From: Eublepharis macularius
Taxonomy: Eukaryota; Chordata; Lepidosauria; Squamata; Eublepharidae
NCBI RefSeq assembly: GCF_028583425.1
Contig: NC_072801.1
Span: 15,892,001 to 15,956,000 of the forward strand
Reading direction: 5' to 3'
Length of the DNA stretch: 64,000 bases
Shown here: positions 10,919 through 20,707 of the stretch, in pieces
Layout: each line of letters starts with the position of its first letter
How positions within the stretch are numbered: the first letter of the stretch is position 1
Position numbers and translations under genes: made by a program
Notes under the pieces: generated by a model
The model's database searches: none
What the model was told of the DNA's origin: nothing
What the model saw: the letters and a program-made list of their open reading frames with translations, nothing else

Positions 10919-11385
10919 TATATGTATTCACTGCATTTGTACCCCGCCTTTCTCCCCAGTGGGAGCCCAGAGCACCTTGCAGCATTCTCCTCTGTCCTCA
11001 CAACAACCCTTTGAGGTAGCAGTAGAAAAGAGCAAGAGTCCAGTAACACCTGTAAGACTAACACAGTTTGTGGTCGGGTAGGAGCTTTCGTGAGTCACAG
11101 GTCACTTCTTCAGCCGAAGATACCCGAAGAAGTGAGCTGTGACTCATGAAAGCTCCTACCCTACCACAAATTGTTAGTCTTACACGCGCTACTAGGCTCT
11201 TGCTCTTTTCTGCTGCTACAAACAGACTAACACGACTACCATTGAGGTAAGTTAGGCTGGGAATGTGTACCTGGCCCAAAGTCACTCTTGTGGTGCGTTT
11301 TCATGGCTGAGTGGGCAATTCAAACCCAGGTCTGCCGCAGCCTAATCCCACACTCTAGCTATTACTCCAGGATGGCTCTCTAGAG
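10919..11385 (-). repeat. SINE family 1-like copy, antisense, split by a PLE terminal repeat
   Basis: The left piece (10919-11018: 'accccgcctttctccccagt', 'ctcacaacaaccctttgagg') and right piece (11250-11385: 'aagttaggctgggaatgtgt', 'cctggcccaaagtcactctt', ending at the tRNA head 'tattactccaggatggctct') are collinear around the insertion at 11019-11241. Confidence 0.8.
11019..11241. mobile_element. Head-to-head Penelope-like terminal repeats (inverted dimer)
   Basis: The arm 11030-11110 reads as antisense of 'gtgactcacgaaagctccta', and the arm 11126-11240 reads sense with 'gaagaagtgagctgtgactc', 'atgaaagctcctaccctacc', 'ttgttagtcttac' and 'cagactaacacgactacc'. The 8-bp repeat TTGAGGTA flanks it (11011-11018, 11242-11249). 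This is the squamate PLE pseudo-LTR in a foldback arrangement without coding sequence. Each arm keeps the CTGAAGA...CGAAAG hammerhead-like layout, somewhat decayed. Confidence 0.75.
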
Positions 11386-12306
11386 TATTTTCTCCCTTTT
11401 TCATGCATGCCTTTTCATAATTCGTATTAGTCTTTCAGGCACTCCTGGATTTCTCTCATTTTTTATTTTAAAATAATTTCCTCTTGTTTGGGCTTTCACA
11501 ACAGCCTTGTGAGGTAGGTTCAGCCGAGAATGTGTGAGTATTGGCTGTTGTGGTATGCTGAATAGAGGTTGGAAGGTGCCTCTCCTCAGTTTACACTGCA
11601 GCTCCTCTTCCTCTAAGGGAAGGTGGTGCTTCAGGGTTTTGTTGTGAGCTGAGAACAGAAGCAAAATGGCCGTTTTTGTGGCTCATCTTAAAAGTTGGTG
11701 AAATTTTATTTCCAGGTAAGCTTTGCTGAGTTAGCTCTTGCTTCAACTGATGAGGTGAGGTTTAATTCATCAGAAGCTTAGGGTGAAATATAATAAAGCT
11801 TTGGCTTAAAATGATGTAAGAAAGAAGTAAGGAGGTCTTCTTTATTAAACTGTTGATGAAATGAGTTGAACTTGTGGAAAGCTTATACTGGAATAAGATA
11901 ATTTGGTAGTCTTTGAAGTACCGCCAGACTCCTGCTCCGCTTTGCAGATGAACATGGCTAACCCTCTGGAATTGTTTCTGAAGAGAGAGTTCAATTAGTC
12001 CATCACAGCAACACTCAAAAGAAATCCTGCAACAACTTAAAGAATAAGGAAAGCTTATTTAAGTGAGTTAGACTCTGCTTCTTCAGGCCAAGAACCCCCA
12101 TCACTTGAGTAACTTTTTCTTCCTCTTGCATGATGCTTTAAAGTGAATTTTAAAGTTTTCAAACAAAAGGCTTAAATCAGCAACCCTATGCCTATGTTTT
12201 GATAATAGACTCTTCCCAGAAAGCCTCGTATTGTCTAAAGAGAGTCTGCTGTAATGATGACCCACAAAATATTGTTGAATGAGCTGATCACTTAAGAGAC
12301 ATTAAT
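11386..12306. other. Intron 1 sequence, nothing recognised
   Basis: A SINE scrap with 'acaacagccttgtgaggtag' lies near 11500. No exon is seen. Confidence 0.45.
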
Positions 12307-12362
12307 ATTTTGTAAAATCAAAAAGAGTCCAGTAGCACCTTTAAGACTAACCAATTTTATTA

Positions 12363-12399
12363 TAGCATAAGCTTTCGAGAATCAAGTTCTCTTCATCAG
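12363..12399 (-). ncRNA. Hammerhead-like ribozyme motif in PLE terminal repeat
   Basis: Minus-strand order: CTGATGA core, one extra A, stem II GAGAA/TTCTC closed by CTTGA, GAAA core, stem III AGC/GCT with a TTAT loop, then the expected UH cleavage dinucleotide TA. Canonical type I hammerheads lack the extra A after CUGAUGA, and I find no convincing stem I. It may therefore be inactive or need accessory pairing. Hammerhead motifs in PLE terminal repeats are established; activity of this copy is not. Confidence 0.5.
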
Positions 12400-12976
12400 A
12401 TGCCTGATCAAAACTGGGCAGATACAGAAGAGGAGGGGGAAAGAGAGAGAAAAGGGAGGGGTCATAAATCACAAGAAGGCAGAATGCAATTAGCATAGAG
12501 GCAATCAAAACATTCCTTTGCTTGGAAATGTAAACATCTCCTTTTGGTGTGCAGTCAGTTTGTAGCAGTGAAGGTGTCCAATTCCTATGTAGTATAAGCC
12601 TTCGGTAACCACAGCTCTCCCTGCCAGTTGTATCTGACAAAGAGAATTGTGGTCCCCGAAAGCCCACACCAGGCGTCACTGGGCTCCCCCAGATCATGCC
12701 TCTGTAAAGAGAATCTGTTACCTGTGGTAATGTGATAACCATTCATAGTCTCTATTCAGTCCCCGCTTGACAGAGTCAAATTTGCATATGAATTCCAATT
12801 CAGCAGCCTCCCGTTGGATTTTGGTTTTGAAAGGTTTCTGTTGAACCACAGCGACCTTTAAGTCTTTGGTGGAATGTCCTGGTAGATTGAAGTGTTCTCC
12901 CACTGGTTTTTGGACATTTCCATTTCTAATGTCAGATTTGTGTCCATTTATTCTTTTGCGTAGAGGTTGGCTGGTT

Positions 12977-13097
12977 CTCCATCTCTATCTTTTGGTGCTA
13001 CACCTCTGAAGATGCCAGCCACAGCTGCTGGCGAAACGTCAGGAACTACAATGCCAAGACCACGGCAAGACAGCCCGGAAAACCCCCAACAACCATC
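12977..13097 (+). mobile_element. 121-bp PLE family 2 fragment nested in the PLE GIY-YIG frame
   Basis: It contains 'ctgaagatgccagccacagc', 'tgctggcgaaacgtcaggaa' and ends 'ccaacaaccatc'. An 11-bp duplication GTTGGCTGGTT flanks it (12966-12976, 13098-13108). It lies directly after the codons for YIGQTSQ, splitting the endonuclease. A related copy in the opposite orientation is at 17341-17740. Confidence 0.88.
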
Positions 13098-13573
13098 GTT
13101 GGCTGGTTTGTCCAATGTACAGAGCAGAAGGACATTGTTGGCACATGAGGGCATATATCAGATTGGAGGATGAGCAGCTGTAAGAGCCAGAGACAGTGTA
13201 GTTGATGCCATTGGGTCCTGTAATTGTATTCCCTGGGTAGATATAGGGGCAGAGCTGGCATCTGGGTCTGTTGCAGGGCCTGGTCCCTGTGCTGGTGACT
13301 CTGCTGGCCAATTCATGATTGTAAGTGAGAAGTCGTTTAAGATTGGGGGGCTGTCTGTAGGCAAGGAAAGGTCTTCCACCCAGGGCTTCTGAGAGAGAGG
13401 TATCATTTTCCAGGATGGGTTGTAGCTCACTGATGATACGTTGGATGGGTTTGAGCTGGGAGCTATAGGTGACAACCAGTGGTGTTCTGTTGTTAGTTCC
13501 TTTAGGTTTGTCCTGGAGCAGACTGTTTCTGGGTACTAGTCTGGCCCTGTTAATTTGTTATTTTGTAGAATCA

Positions 13574-15635
13574 TGTAATTTTGTAGAATCATGTAATTTT
13601 TAAAAAGCTGCTGTTAGTGACTATGTTGCCTTTGGGGGGATGATATCTTTTGGATCTGCTGTGAAATCTAAAGTGAAGGTGTTACTGATATTTCTTATCA
13701 GCAAAAGTTGATGTTGATACTCTAAGCAACCTGAATGGTTCAGAGTTGCACAGTGGTTGTTATACAAACACAATTGACAAGCACCCTCTTGAACCTCAAG
13801 TGCTTGTTTACATTCATCTGGTGGGTTGTAATGTGCTCCATTAGTGAAGATGAAATAACCAGTAGCCGTTGCTGTGGTTTAAGGCCAGAGCTCTGAATAG
13901 CCTCTCTGCCACTTCTAGTGCTGCTGTTGAGATTTCTTTTGACATGCTGTGACATAATCCAAGGTGATCCAAAAATAGAGTGCTTCTTGGTCCTAAGAAA
14001 CTCCAGTGACTTCTGGTACTTGTTGTGTAGCTTCTGCATGGATGTGGTTCGCCTTGAGCTTTCTCCTAAACAATCATGAGTCTGTAATTAAAATCTGATT
14101 CAAACCATGAGTTAGCAATTAAGTCATGATTTCTTGTAACTGCTGGATAAAAGCTTTGCCTAACGCTGGATGGTGGGGAGAAGAGACAAGAGTTGAGGGC
14201 TGTAAGAACTGAACAGGTATGTATTAAGAGGGCAAACTTTTGGGTGTTGAAATGCTTGTCAAACTAGCTGAACTGTAGTAATTTACCCAGTGCTGGAAAA
14301 TACTCCTCCACTCCATATAATTTTTAGGAGGCCAGGCAGTCCACTTCCCTGGAAGCTTCCCAGCCCAGAATTTAAGTGCGGTGATTTAGCACCCCTTGCT
14401 GCATACATGCTTTGTCTTTTACGAGGCTCATCTTAAACTACTGGTAACTACTTTTTTTATATGCAAGTTATACTCATTCTTTTAGTTTGTTTCTGCCTTC
14501 TCTTGTTCCAGAGCATGGCTTGTGTCGGCTTTGCACAAATAAAGACGAAAGGATGCCTCTGTGCCAGATAGAATACTTCATGAGATCACAAGTACTCAGT
14601 TCTGAGGCTATTTGCATTGTTCTTGCAACATTGGCACTTAGAGAGTTTTCATGGCTGCTGCTGGTAATGTAATATGAAGTTATTCCAAGTTCCTCCTGAG
14701 GAACCTGTAACCTGACAGAAGGTTTTAACGGTCCTTGAGAATCAACAAATGTTTAAAAATATCAGCACACCTCTAAAGTCAAATTTCCAAGCAAGGTGGA
14801 CCATTTCTGCAATGATATGATTAGGTTAATTTCTGTTCATTATGCTCTTATGGCTGTAGAGCATACAGTGGTCACCAAGCTGCTATCCTTAAAAAGTTGG
14901 GGGAGGAGAATCAGCGTGCACATATGCACCCTAAATATATTAAATCTGACTTTATGTTACCCTGAATGCACAGGGAAGACTAATAAAAATATTACATTTG
15001 CCTTTAAGGCTTGCAAAGGTGCAGTTGTGCAGAAGGAGTTTTCAGGGTTGCCTGCCTGCCTCTGCAGATGATGCCTGAGCTGTTTTTCTTGATTATATGT
15101 CTGTATTATTTATGCCAATAAAGGTTGCTGTGCTGTGATTATGAAGGATGGAAGGTGGTTTTGTGATGGTGAGTCTTTTGAGTGGATAGCAGCTGCCCAC
15201 TTAAATTACCCACCTTTGCTTCTTCCTGATGAAGCTAGAACTATGAGTACAGCTATTTCAAAACATGTATATAGGATTTCTGTATATCTCCTACAAGCCC
15301 TAGCAGAAATGAGACGCACAGGGACTCTTCTTTTGGGAAAGCAGGAGGGAAAATGGCATTTGGGGAACAGTTGGTGGAGGAGAGAAAGAGCCTGTATGGG
15401 GATGTGAATCTGTAAAGAGACCATTTTCAGTACTTGTGGGCAGCAGAAATGACAGTTTAGTTTAGAAGATATAATCGGAAGATAGAATTGCCACATGGGA
15501 CACCCCCAAGTTGCTCTGTTCTTTGTGTTTTCAGAATTGGCTGTACTGTGGATAGTGCTTCATTTCACCTCCCCGCCCCAGGGTTTGCAGACTTGGTTCA
15601 CAGGTCAGTGTTAATCACACTGTCCAAACAGTAAA
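13574..15635. other. Intron 1 sequence, nothing recognised
   Basis: A short tandem duplication of 'attttgtagaatcatgta' sits at 13560-13597, next to the PLE boundary. A splice-acceptor-like pyrimidine tract near 14490-14511 has no matching donor. No gene is seen. Confidence 0.45.
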
Positions 15636-15885
15636 CTAAGAGCAGAACCACAAGTGACAAAAGGCACAGATTGGACACTTGTCAGCTTCCCTCAAGTTTT
15701 GATGGGAAATGTAGGCGTCCTGGTCTTGCAGCTTGGCTCTCCGACTGCTGTCCAATGGACTTTTCAACTGTCACTTGTCCAACATTCCGCCAAGCTGCCT
15801 ACATTTCCCATCAAAACTTGAGGGAAGCAGACAAGTGTCCAATCTGTGCCTTTTGTCACTTGTGGTTCTGCTCTAAGAGCAGAAC
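15636..15885. mobile_element. Foldback DNA element (MITE)
   Basis: The left arm 'agagcagaaccacaagtgac' through 'tgatgggaaatgtaggcgtc' is repeated inverted as 'gctgcctacatttcccatca' through 'gtcacttgtggttctgctct'. The two arms are about 85 bp each around a roughly 60-bp centre. A 13-bp direct repeat CTAAGAGCAGAAC lies at 15636-15648 and 15873-15885. The true ends and duplication are not resolved because the direct repeat overlaps the inverted repeat. It resembles a frequent squamate non-autonomous element. Confidence 0.8.
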
Positions 15886-16435
15886 AGTCCATAAATGAGG
15901 GAAAGAATTGGCCCAGGACATGAGAGGAACTGAATGTGGAGTGTGATTCCCAGTCCTCCAAACAATAGCATAGAGAATTGTCTTAATTATGAATTGTCTT
16001 GAGTTTGGCTGTGCTTGCCCAAGACCCATGGCCATAGCAGATGAGTGCTTACACCTGCTTACAGTCTACACTATACAGCAATAGCTTTACCCTTTGGGAA
16101 AGGAAGACTAGCTCAGCCAGTGCTTGGGCTTCCTGGCTGTGTGTGGTGGCGAGTAGACAGCGAGGGTATCATTATGCAGTAGCAACATGCTACTAAAAGA
16201 GCCTTGCTGGCTTTTGGTTTGTTTCTAGGCGCATCTCGGAGTACCGGTTCTAAGCAGGTGCTAAGCCACTTAGAGCTTTAAAGGTTATTCCCATGTGAAC
16301 CTTGGAGCTCATCTTCAGAGGCGACATGCTGAGCTCCCTTCCTTTCAGAGGATAGGCCAGGTGTGGTCATGGCGAGAGTCATTTCTGTAGTGTCACCCCA
16401 CATACAAAACTTATTCAGCAGAGGTTTACGTGACT
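15886..16435. other. Intron 1 sequence, nothing recognised
   Basis: No feature was identified. Confidence 0.4.
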
Positions 16436-16527
16436 TACAGTGCAATCCTAAGCAGTTACTCCAGTCTAAGCCCATTGATTTTGATGGGCTTTAAAGTGGA
16501 GTGACTCTGCTTAGGATTGCCGTGTTA
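16436..16527. mobile_element. Short palindromic MITE (CAGTGCAATCCTAAGCAG family)
   Basis: CAGTGCAATCCTAAGCAG at the left is mirrored by CTGCTTAGGATTGC at the right around 'agcccattgattttgatggg'. TA is present on both sides, consistent with a mariner-type element. Partial relatives occur near 43932 and 55477. Confidence 0.75.
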
Positions 16528-16667
16528 GTTTCTTTTCAGGTACTTAGTCAAAATACTTTAAAAAAAATTTTTTGTATATATTGCTGATTGTTGGAAAAAA
16601 TAACTCAGGGGGAAAACCCAGTGTTCTGGCTTGACATTGATATTTGATTTGACTCCTCTAAAGGAGC

Positions 16668-16915
16668 CAGTTTGGTGGAGTGTTTAAGAGCACAGGAGGA
16701 CTGTAATCTGGAGAACCGGGTTTGATTCCTCACTCCTCCACTTGAAGCCAGCTGGGTGACCTTGGGCCAGTCACAGCTCTCCGGAGATCTCTCAGTCCCA
16801 CCCACCTCACAGGGTGTTTTGTTGTGAGGATGATAATAACATACTTTGTAAACTGCTCTGAGTGGGTGTTAAGTCATCCTGAAAAGCGATATATAAATCG
16901 AATGTTGTTGTTATT
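16668..16915 (+). repeat. tRNA-derived SINE, family 3
   Basis: Head 'agccagtttggtggagtgtt', 'tggagaaccgggtttgattc', then 'ccagctgggtgaccttgggc', 'cacctcacagggtgttttgt' and tail 'atatataaatcgaatgttgt' with (TTG/TTA)n. It is close to full length. Confidence 0.88.
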
Positions 16916-17253
16916 ATTTTTCCATGGTCCTTCAAATAACATTTTATACTCATTGTTTGGATGAGTATCACATATTTTAACTACCTACATAATTAGCCCC
17001 CCTCCCAAAGAACAGTTGCCCAGGGCAGCTCATGTAATTTAAAAAATAACTTACGTTAGAACCATTTTACGATAAACAGTTTAATTAAAAAAAAATGAGT
17101 TTCCCAACAGAGCATAACTGAGAGTCTGCTGATGTTAATTAGGCAGCGCATTACTGGCTTTTAGAAGGTAGGGCTTCCAACTTCCAGTGGAAGACCATTC
17201 CAGAAGGCTGGAGCAAATGCCGAGAGAACCTGCAAACAAGTTTTTTAAAAAGT

Positions 17254-17886
17254 TGTAATAATAACAACATTCGATTTATATATCACTCCTCAGGACAACT
17301 TAACACCCAGTTAGAGTGGTTTACAAAGCATGTTATTATTGATGGTTGTTGTGGGTTTTCCGGGCTGTATTGCCATGGTCTTGGCGTTGTAGTTCCTGAC
17401 GTTTCGCCAGCAGCTGTGACTGGCATCTTCAGAGGTGTAGCACCAAAAGACAGAGATCTCTCAGTGTCTCAGTGTGGAAAAGATGTTGGCAGGTAATTTA
17501 TATCTACTCAGGAAGGTAGGGTTGGGCTGAGTCATTCTGTAAGAGTTTCCCAGGGTGTGGAATGCTAATGGCGGGAGGCTTCACTGTATCCTGAGGAGGT
17601 TCTTTTGCATATGGATTGGTGCTTGATATGCTAATCTTCTCTGCAGGGTTATTGTCGGGTATAGAGTATTTTGTTAGCCTGGTGTTTTTCAGGACTGGAA
17701 ACCATGCTCTATTCATTCTTAATGTCTCTTCTTTCCTGTTGAAAGAGTGGGTGGGGCTGAGAGAGCTCCGAGAAGCTGTGACTGACCCAAGGGCTCCCAG
17801 CTGGGTTCAGGTGGAGCAGTGGGGAGTCAAACCTGGTTCTCCAGATTAGAGACCTGCTACTCAACTCCTACACCAAACTGGCTCTG
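17254..17886 (-). repeat. SINE family 3, antisense, split by a PLE fragment
   Basis: The tail side (17254-17340, 'acaacattcgatttatatat') and head side (about 17745-17886, 'gggctgagagagctccgaga' to 'caccaaactggctct') flank the PLE piece. About 25 bp of the expected SINE middle is missing at the junction. Confidence 0.82.
17341..17740 (-). mobile_element. PLE family 2 terminal fragment, antisense
   Basis: The reverse complement ends 'acagcccggaaaacccacaa', 'caaccatc', and contains 'gatgccagtcacagctgctg' then 'gcgaaacgtcaggaactaca', matching the nested copy at 12977-13097. The remaining 250 bp (17480-17740) is family-specific terminal or UTR sequence; its 70-codon open frame is not a recognised protein. 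Confidence 0.75.
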
Positions 17887-19698
17887 TAACTGGTTTTGGA
17901 GATGGGACGGCAAGATGTTGTCACAAGGAAAATAACCGTTACAGGGATTCATATAGGCAGAAGTGATCCATAAGTTATGCGGCTCCCAGGTCATGAAGGG
18001 CTTTAAATGTAAGAACCAGTATCTTAAACTGCATCATTAAGTAAGGCTTCTTGTGCCTTGAATGAGGAAGTAATTTAACACGTTATTTTATTAAATCAAA
18101 AATCCCAAAGGGATACTGATGCTTAAATAATTTCGGCTGAAGATTGGATGGTATTTTTAGCTCGTCTGGGTTGCTAAATCAGTGTTGAGTGATATTTTTT
18201 TCTTTTGCAAATTACATTTTACTCCCTGGAGAATAGTGGTTTTTTAAAAAAAAACTTCTTCCCATGCTGCATTATCTGATGGGATCGCTGGAGAGCTCCT
18301 GATAGTTCTACACAGCCAGCTTTTAATTAAATGCATCCTGCACTTGCTGCCACGGATACTGAAGATACACAGCATTTTATTAACGCTGTCTTTTGAAGGC
18401 TTTTAATACAAGACTCTTAGAGTGCTCTTTGCTGTGTGCTGCTTTTGGCTTGGCCGTGCCATTACAGGTCAGATCAGCTCATGATCTATTTTTCCTTCTT
18501 GTTGGTAGGGACGGGACTTTCTTTCCCATGCCACCTCAGTTGCTAGATAAAGTCTAGTTCTGCTTGGTTTGCTAATGGATCTTATTGTTCCCCTGGTGCT
18601 GCTGAGTACTCTTATGCAAGAAGTAGGGTAGTATTTTGCAACCCACCGTGAGCATATTCTCTGCAGTGCCTCTGATTCTCATCACTGCACCATGAAAGTA
18701 ATGCTTATGTCTCTTCAAGAATTATTCTTATATGGCACAAGTCACAGGAGTTGCTGTTTTACTGGGGTTTTATCCCCTGCTGTGTTGTAACAAGGATTTT
18801 GACCTATGAATACTGTCCAGGCCTTGTAGCCAGAATGACATAGACCCTTACTAGGTTTGTTTGTATAGAATATTTTATCAAGAAAAGTCCTTTAAGTCTT
18901 GGCCTTGCAGTAGCACAGTGAGGTATCATTATTAGGATGCTTAAAAAATAAAACTATACCCGAAGGGAGATGGAAAGTGGAACAATTGTCACCCAATATA
19001 TCTTATTGATTAGTATTCGGGCATTCCAGTAGCCAAGTTCAAGTGCTGAGAGTGGCATGTAGCGGCGGCGTCAAGAGAGCCGAGGGCAATCCATAGGGAG
19101 ATATCAAACTGCGTTTAACCTCATTAGGGGAATCCATTGAACTGTCTTCTGGTGCAGGAGGAATTCGATTGTAGAAACACCAACAGCGCTCCATTAGATC
19201 TCATTGATTAACAGAGCCGGATATGTCCTGAGGTGAGAAAACAGCATCTGTTATCAGGATGCGTAGCGAAACCTGTTAGCATGCAGGCATATTCCTTTTA
19301 AAGCGCTGCGGTGATTTCTCTCGGCCGTGTGCTTTACCTGTTTGTGAAGATTTCTGCATCTTGGCATAAAGGTGCCCAAAGACTCGCAAACCATCTACAC
19401 TATACAAGTGTAGCAGCTGGAGAAAAACAAATTCCCTTCCATAAAAATCTGACTCTCACTAGTGGCTCTTCAGAACACTTGAAGCTTCATGTAGGACAGA
19501 CCAACCTTCCTGGTGCTAGGGCAACGTTGTTCGCACAGAGGAAATGCAAAAATCCAGGCTATAAATATGCAGAGTCTTTCATTGGTCACAGATCTGCTGT
19601 CTGCATGCAAGCTAAACTAAACCTGTATGCACAGATGTTGTGTATATTTCTGGAGTACAAATAAAACACAAATAACCATTTGTGCCTTCTTCTTCCAG
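17887..19698. other. 3' part of intron 1; possible conserved non-coding blocks
   Basis: No repeats are recognised between about 18100 and 19698. Two blocks (about 18280-18480 and 19060-19330) are free of low-complexity sequence and contain homeodomain-type motifs (TTTTAATTAA at 18320; TCATTGATTAAC near 19201). Whether they are conserved needs alignment. The intron ends in the tract 'gccttcttcttccag' (to 19698). Confidence 0.35.
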
Positions 19699-19748
19699 GG
19701 GCCAAAGCAAAGTGTGTGTATGTTACCTTGCAAAGACCCACAGCAGCC

Positions 19749-20707
19749 ATGGGTGAATATAGCCGTTTCATAGATTGGGATAAGATGGATGCTTCTATCC
19801 AGGACCAGGACTCAAAAGAATTGACCAGCACAGAATTCCAGGATCTGAAGCAACTGGCTCGGCAGGGTTATTGGGCCAAGAACCATTCTTTAAGAGCCAA
19901 AGTATACCACAAACTGATCAGTAATATTCCTTGCCGTACAGTGACACCAGATGCCAACGTCTACCGAGACATTGTGGTGAAGATTGTGGGCAAGCGTACC
20001 AGCAGTGCCCTTCCACTGCCCGAATTTGTGGACGACAGCTTAGTTCCCACTTACTGCCTGAACGCAGAGGGTGTCGGGGCAGTGAGGAAGATAATCTCCT
20101 GCATTGCGAGCCAGTTCCCGGATATATCATTCTGCCCAGCTTTGCCATCAGTGGTGGCCCTCCTCCTCCATTACAGCAGGGATGAGGCGGAGTGCTTTGA
20201 AAAAGTTTGCCGAATCCTGGCTTGCAATGATTCCTCCAAGCACCTCATTGACCAAACTTTCTTGGCTTTTGAGTCCTCTTGTATGACTTTTGGGGATCTG
20301 GTGAACAAATACTGTCAGGCAGCTCATAAACTAATGGTTGCAGTGTCTGAGGATGTGCTGGAAGTATACTCTGACTGGCAGCGGTGGCTCTTTGGAGAGC
20401 TACCCATGACTTACATTGCACGAGTGTTTGACGTGTTCTTGGTGGAAGGCTACAAGGTGCTTTACCGTGTCGCCCTGGCCCTTCTGAAATTCTTCCACAA
20501 AGTGAGAATCGGGCAGACTATGGAGTCGGACAATGTGCAGCAGGATATCCGAGCTTTTGTTAGGGACATTGCCAAGTCGGTGCCTCCTGAGAAACTGCTA
20601 GAGAAAGCCTTTGCCATCCGGCTCTTCTCACGCAAGGAGATCCATCTTCTGCAGATGGCAAATGAGAAGGCTCTTCAGCAGAAAGGCATAACTGTCAAGC
20701 AGAAGAG
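19749..20707 (+). CDS. TBC1D24: TBC1D24 first coding exon (TBC domain, residues 1-319)
   Basis: The exon begins at 19699 after a strong acceptor. I place the start at ATG 19749 because it has a strong Kozak context (gcagccATGG) and the protein then aligns with the known family N-terminus ('[19 protein letters not shown]'). The upstream frame is open but runs back through the splice site, so the longer reading is not real. It encodes '[10 protein letters not shown]' (K34, R38), '[17 protein letters not shown]', '[20 protein letters not shown]', '[20 protein letters not shown]' and '[15 protein letters not shown]' (K236, R240). Like other vertebrate TBC1D24 proteins it holds almost the whole TBC domain in one exon. 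The donor is AAGAG|GTAATG; read-through would meet TAA at 20709, so the frame looks like a complete 343-codon ORF if splicing is ignored. Confidence 0.97.

Larger units (their letters stand above)
12321..13559 (-). mobile_element. Penelope-like element, 5'-truncated, carrying GIY-YIG endonuclease part
   Basis: On the minus strand, frames at 13311-13098 and 12966-12720 encode the C-terminal part of a PLE polyprotein. It has a Cys-rich linker ('CNRPRCQLCPYIYPG'), the GIY-YIG core 'SNLIYALMCQQCP' then 'ALYIGQTSQ', and downstream 'RINGHKSDIRNG', 'GEHFNLPGHS' and 'AAELEFICKFDS'. The upstream reverse transcriptase is absent. The 3' end (12321-12420) is the terminal repeat containing a hammerhead-like motif at 12363-12399. 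Direct repeats ATTTTGTAAAATCA (12307-12320) and ATTTTGTAGAATCA (13560-13573) look like the target duplication. The coding region is interrupted by the insertion at 12977-13097, so the element is dead. Confidence 0.88.

Noticed and set aside
19680..19748. N-terminal extension of TBC1D24 upstream of ATG 19749
   Set aside because: It crosses the intron 1 acceptor at 19698, starts with a non-ATG codon, and the family N-terminus fits the ATG at 19749.
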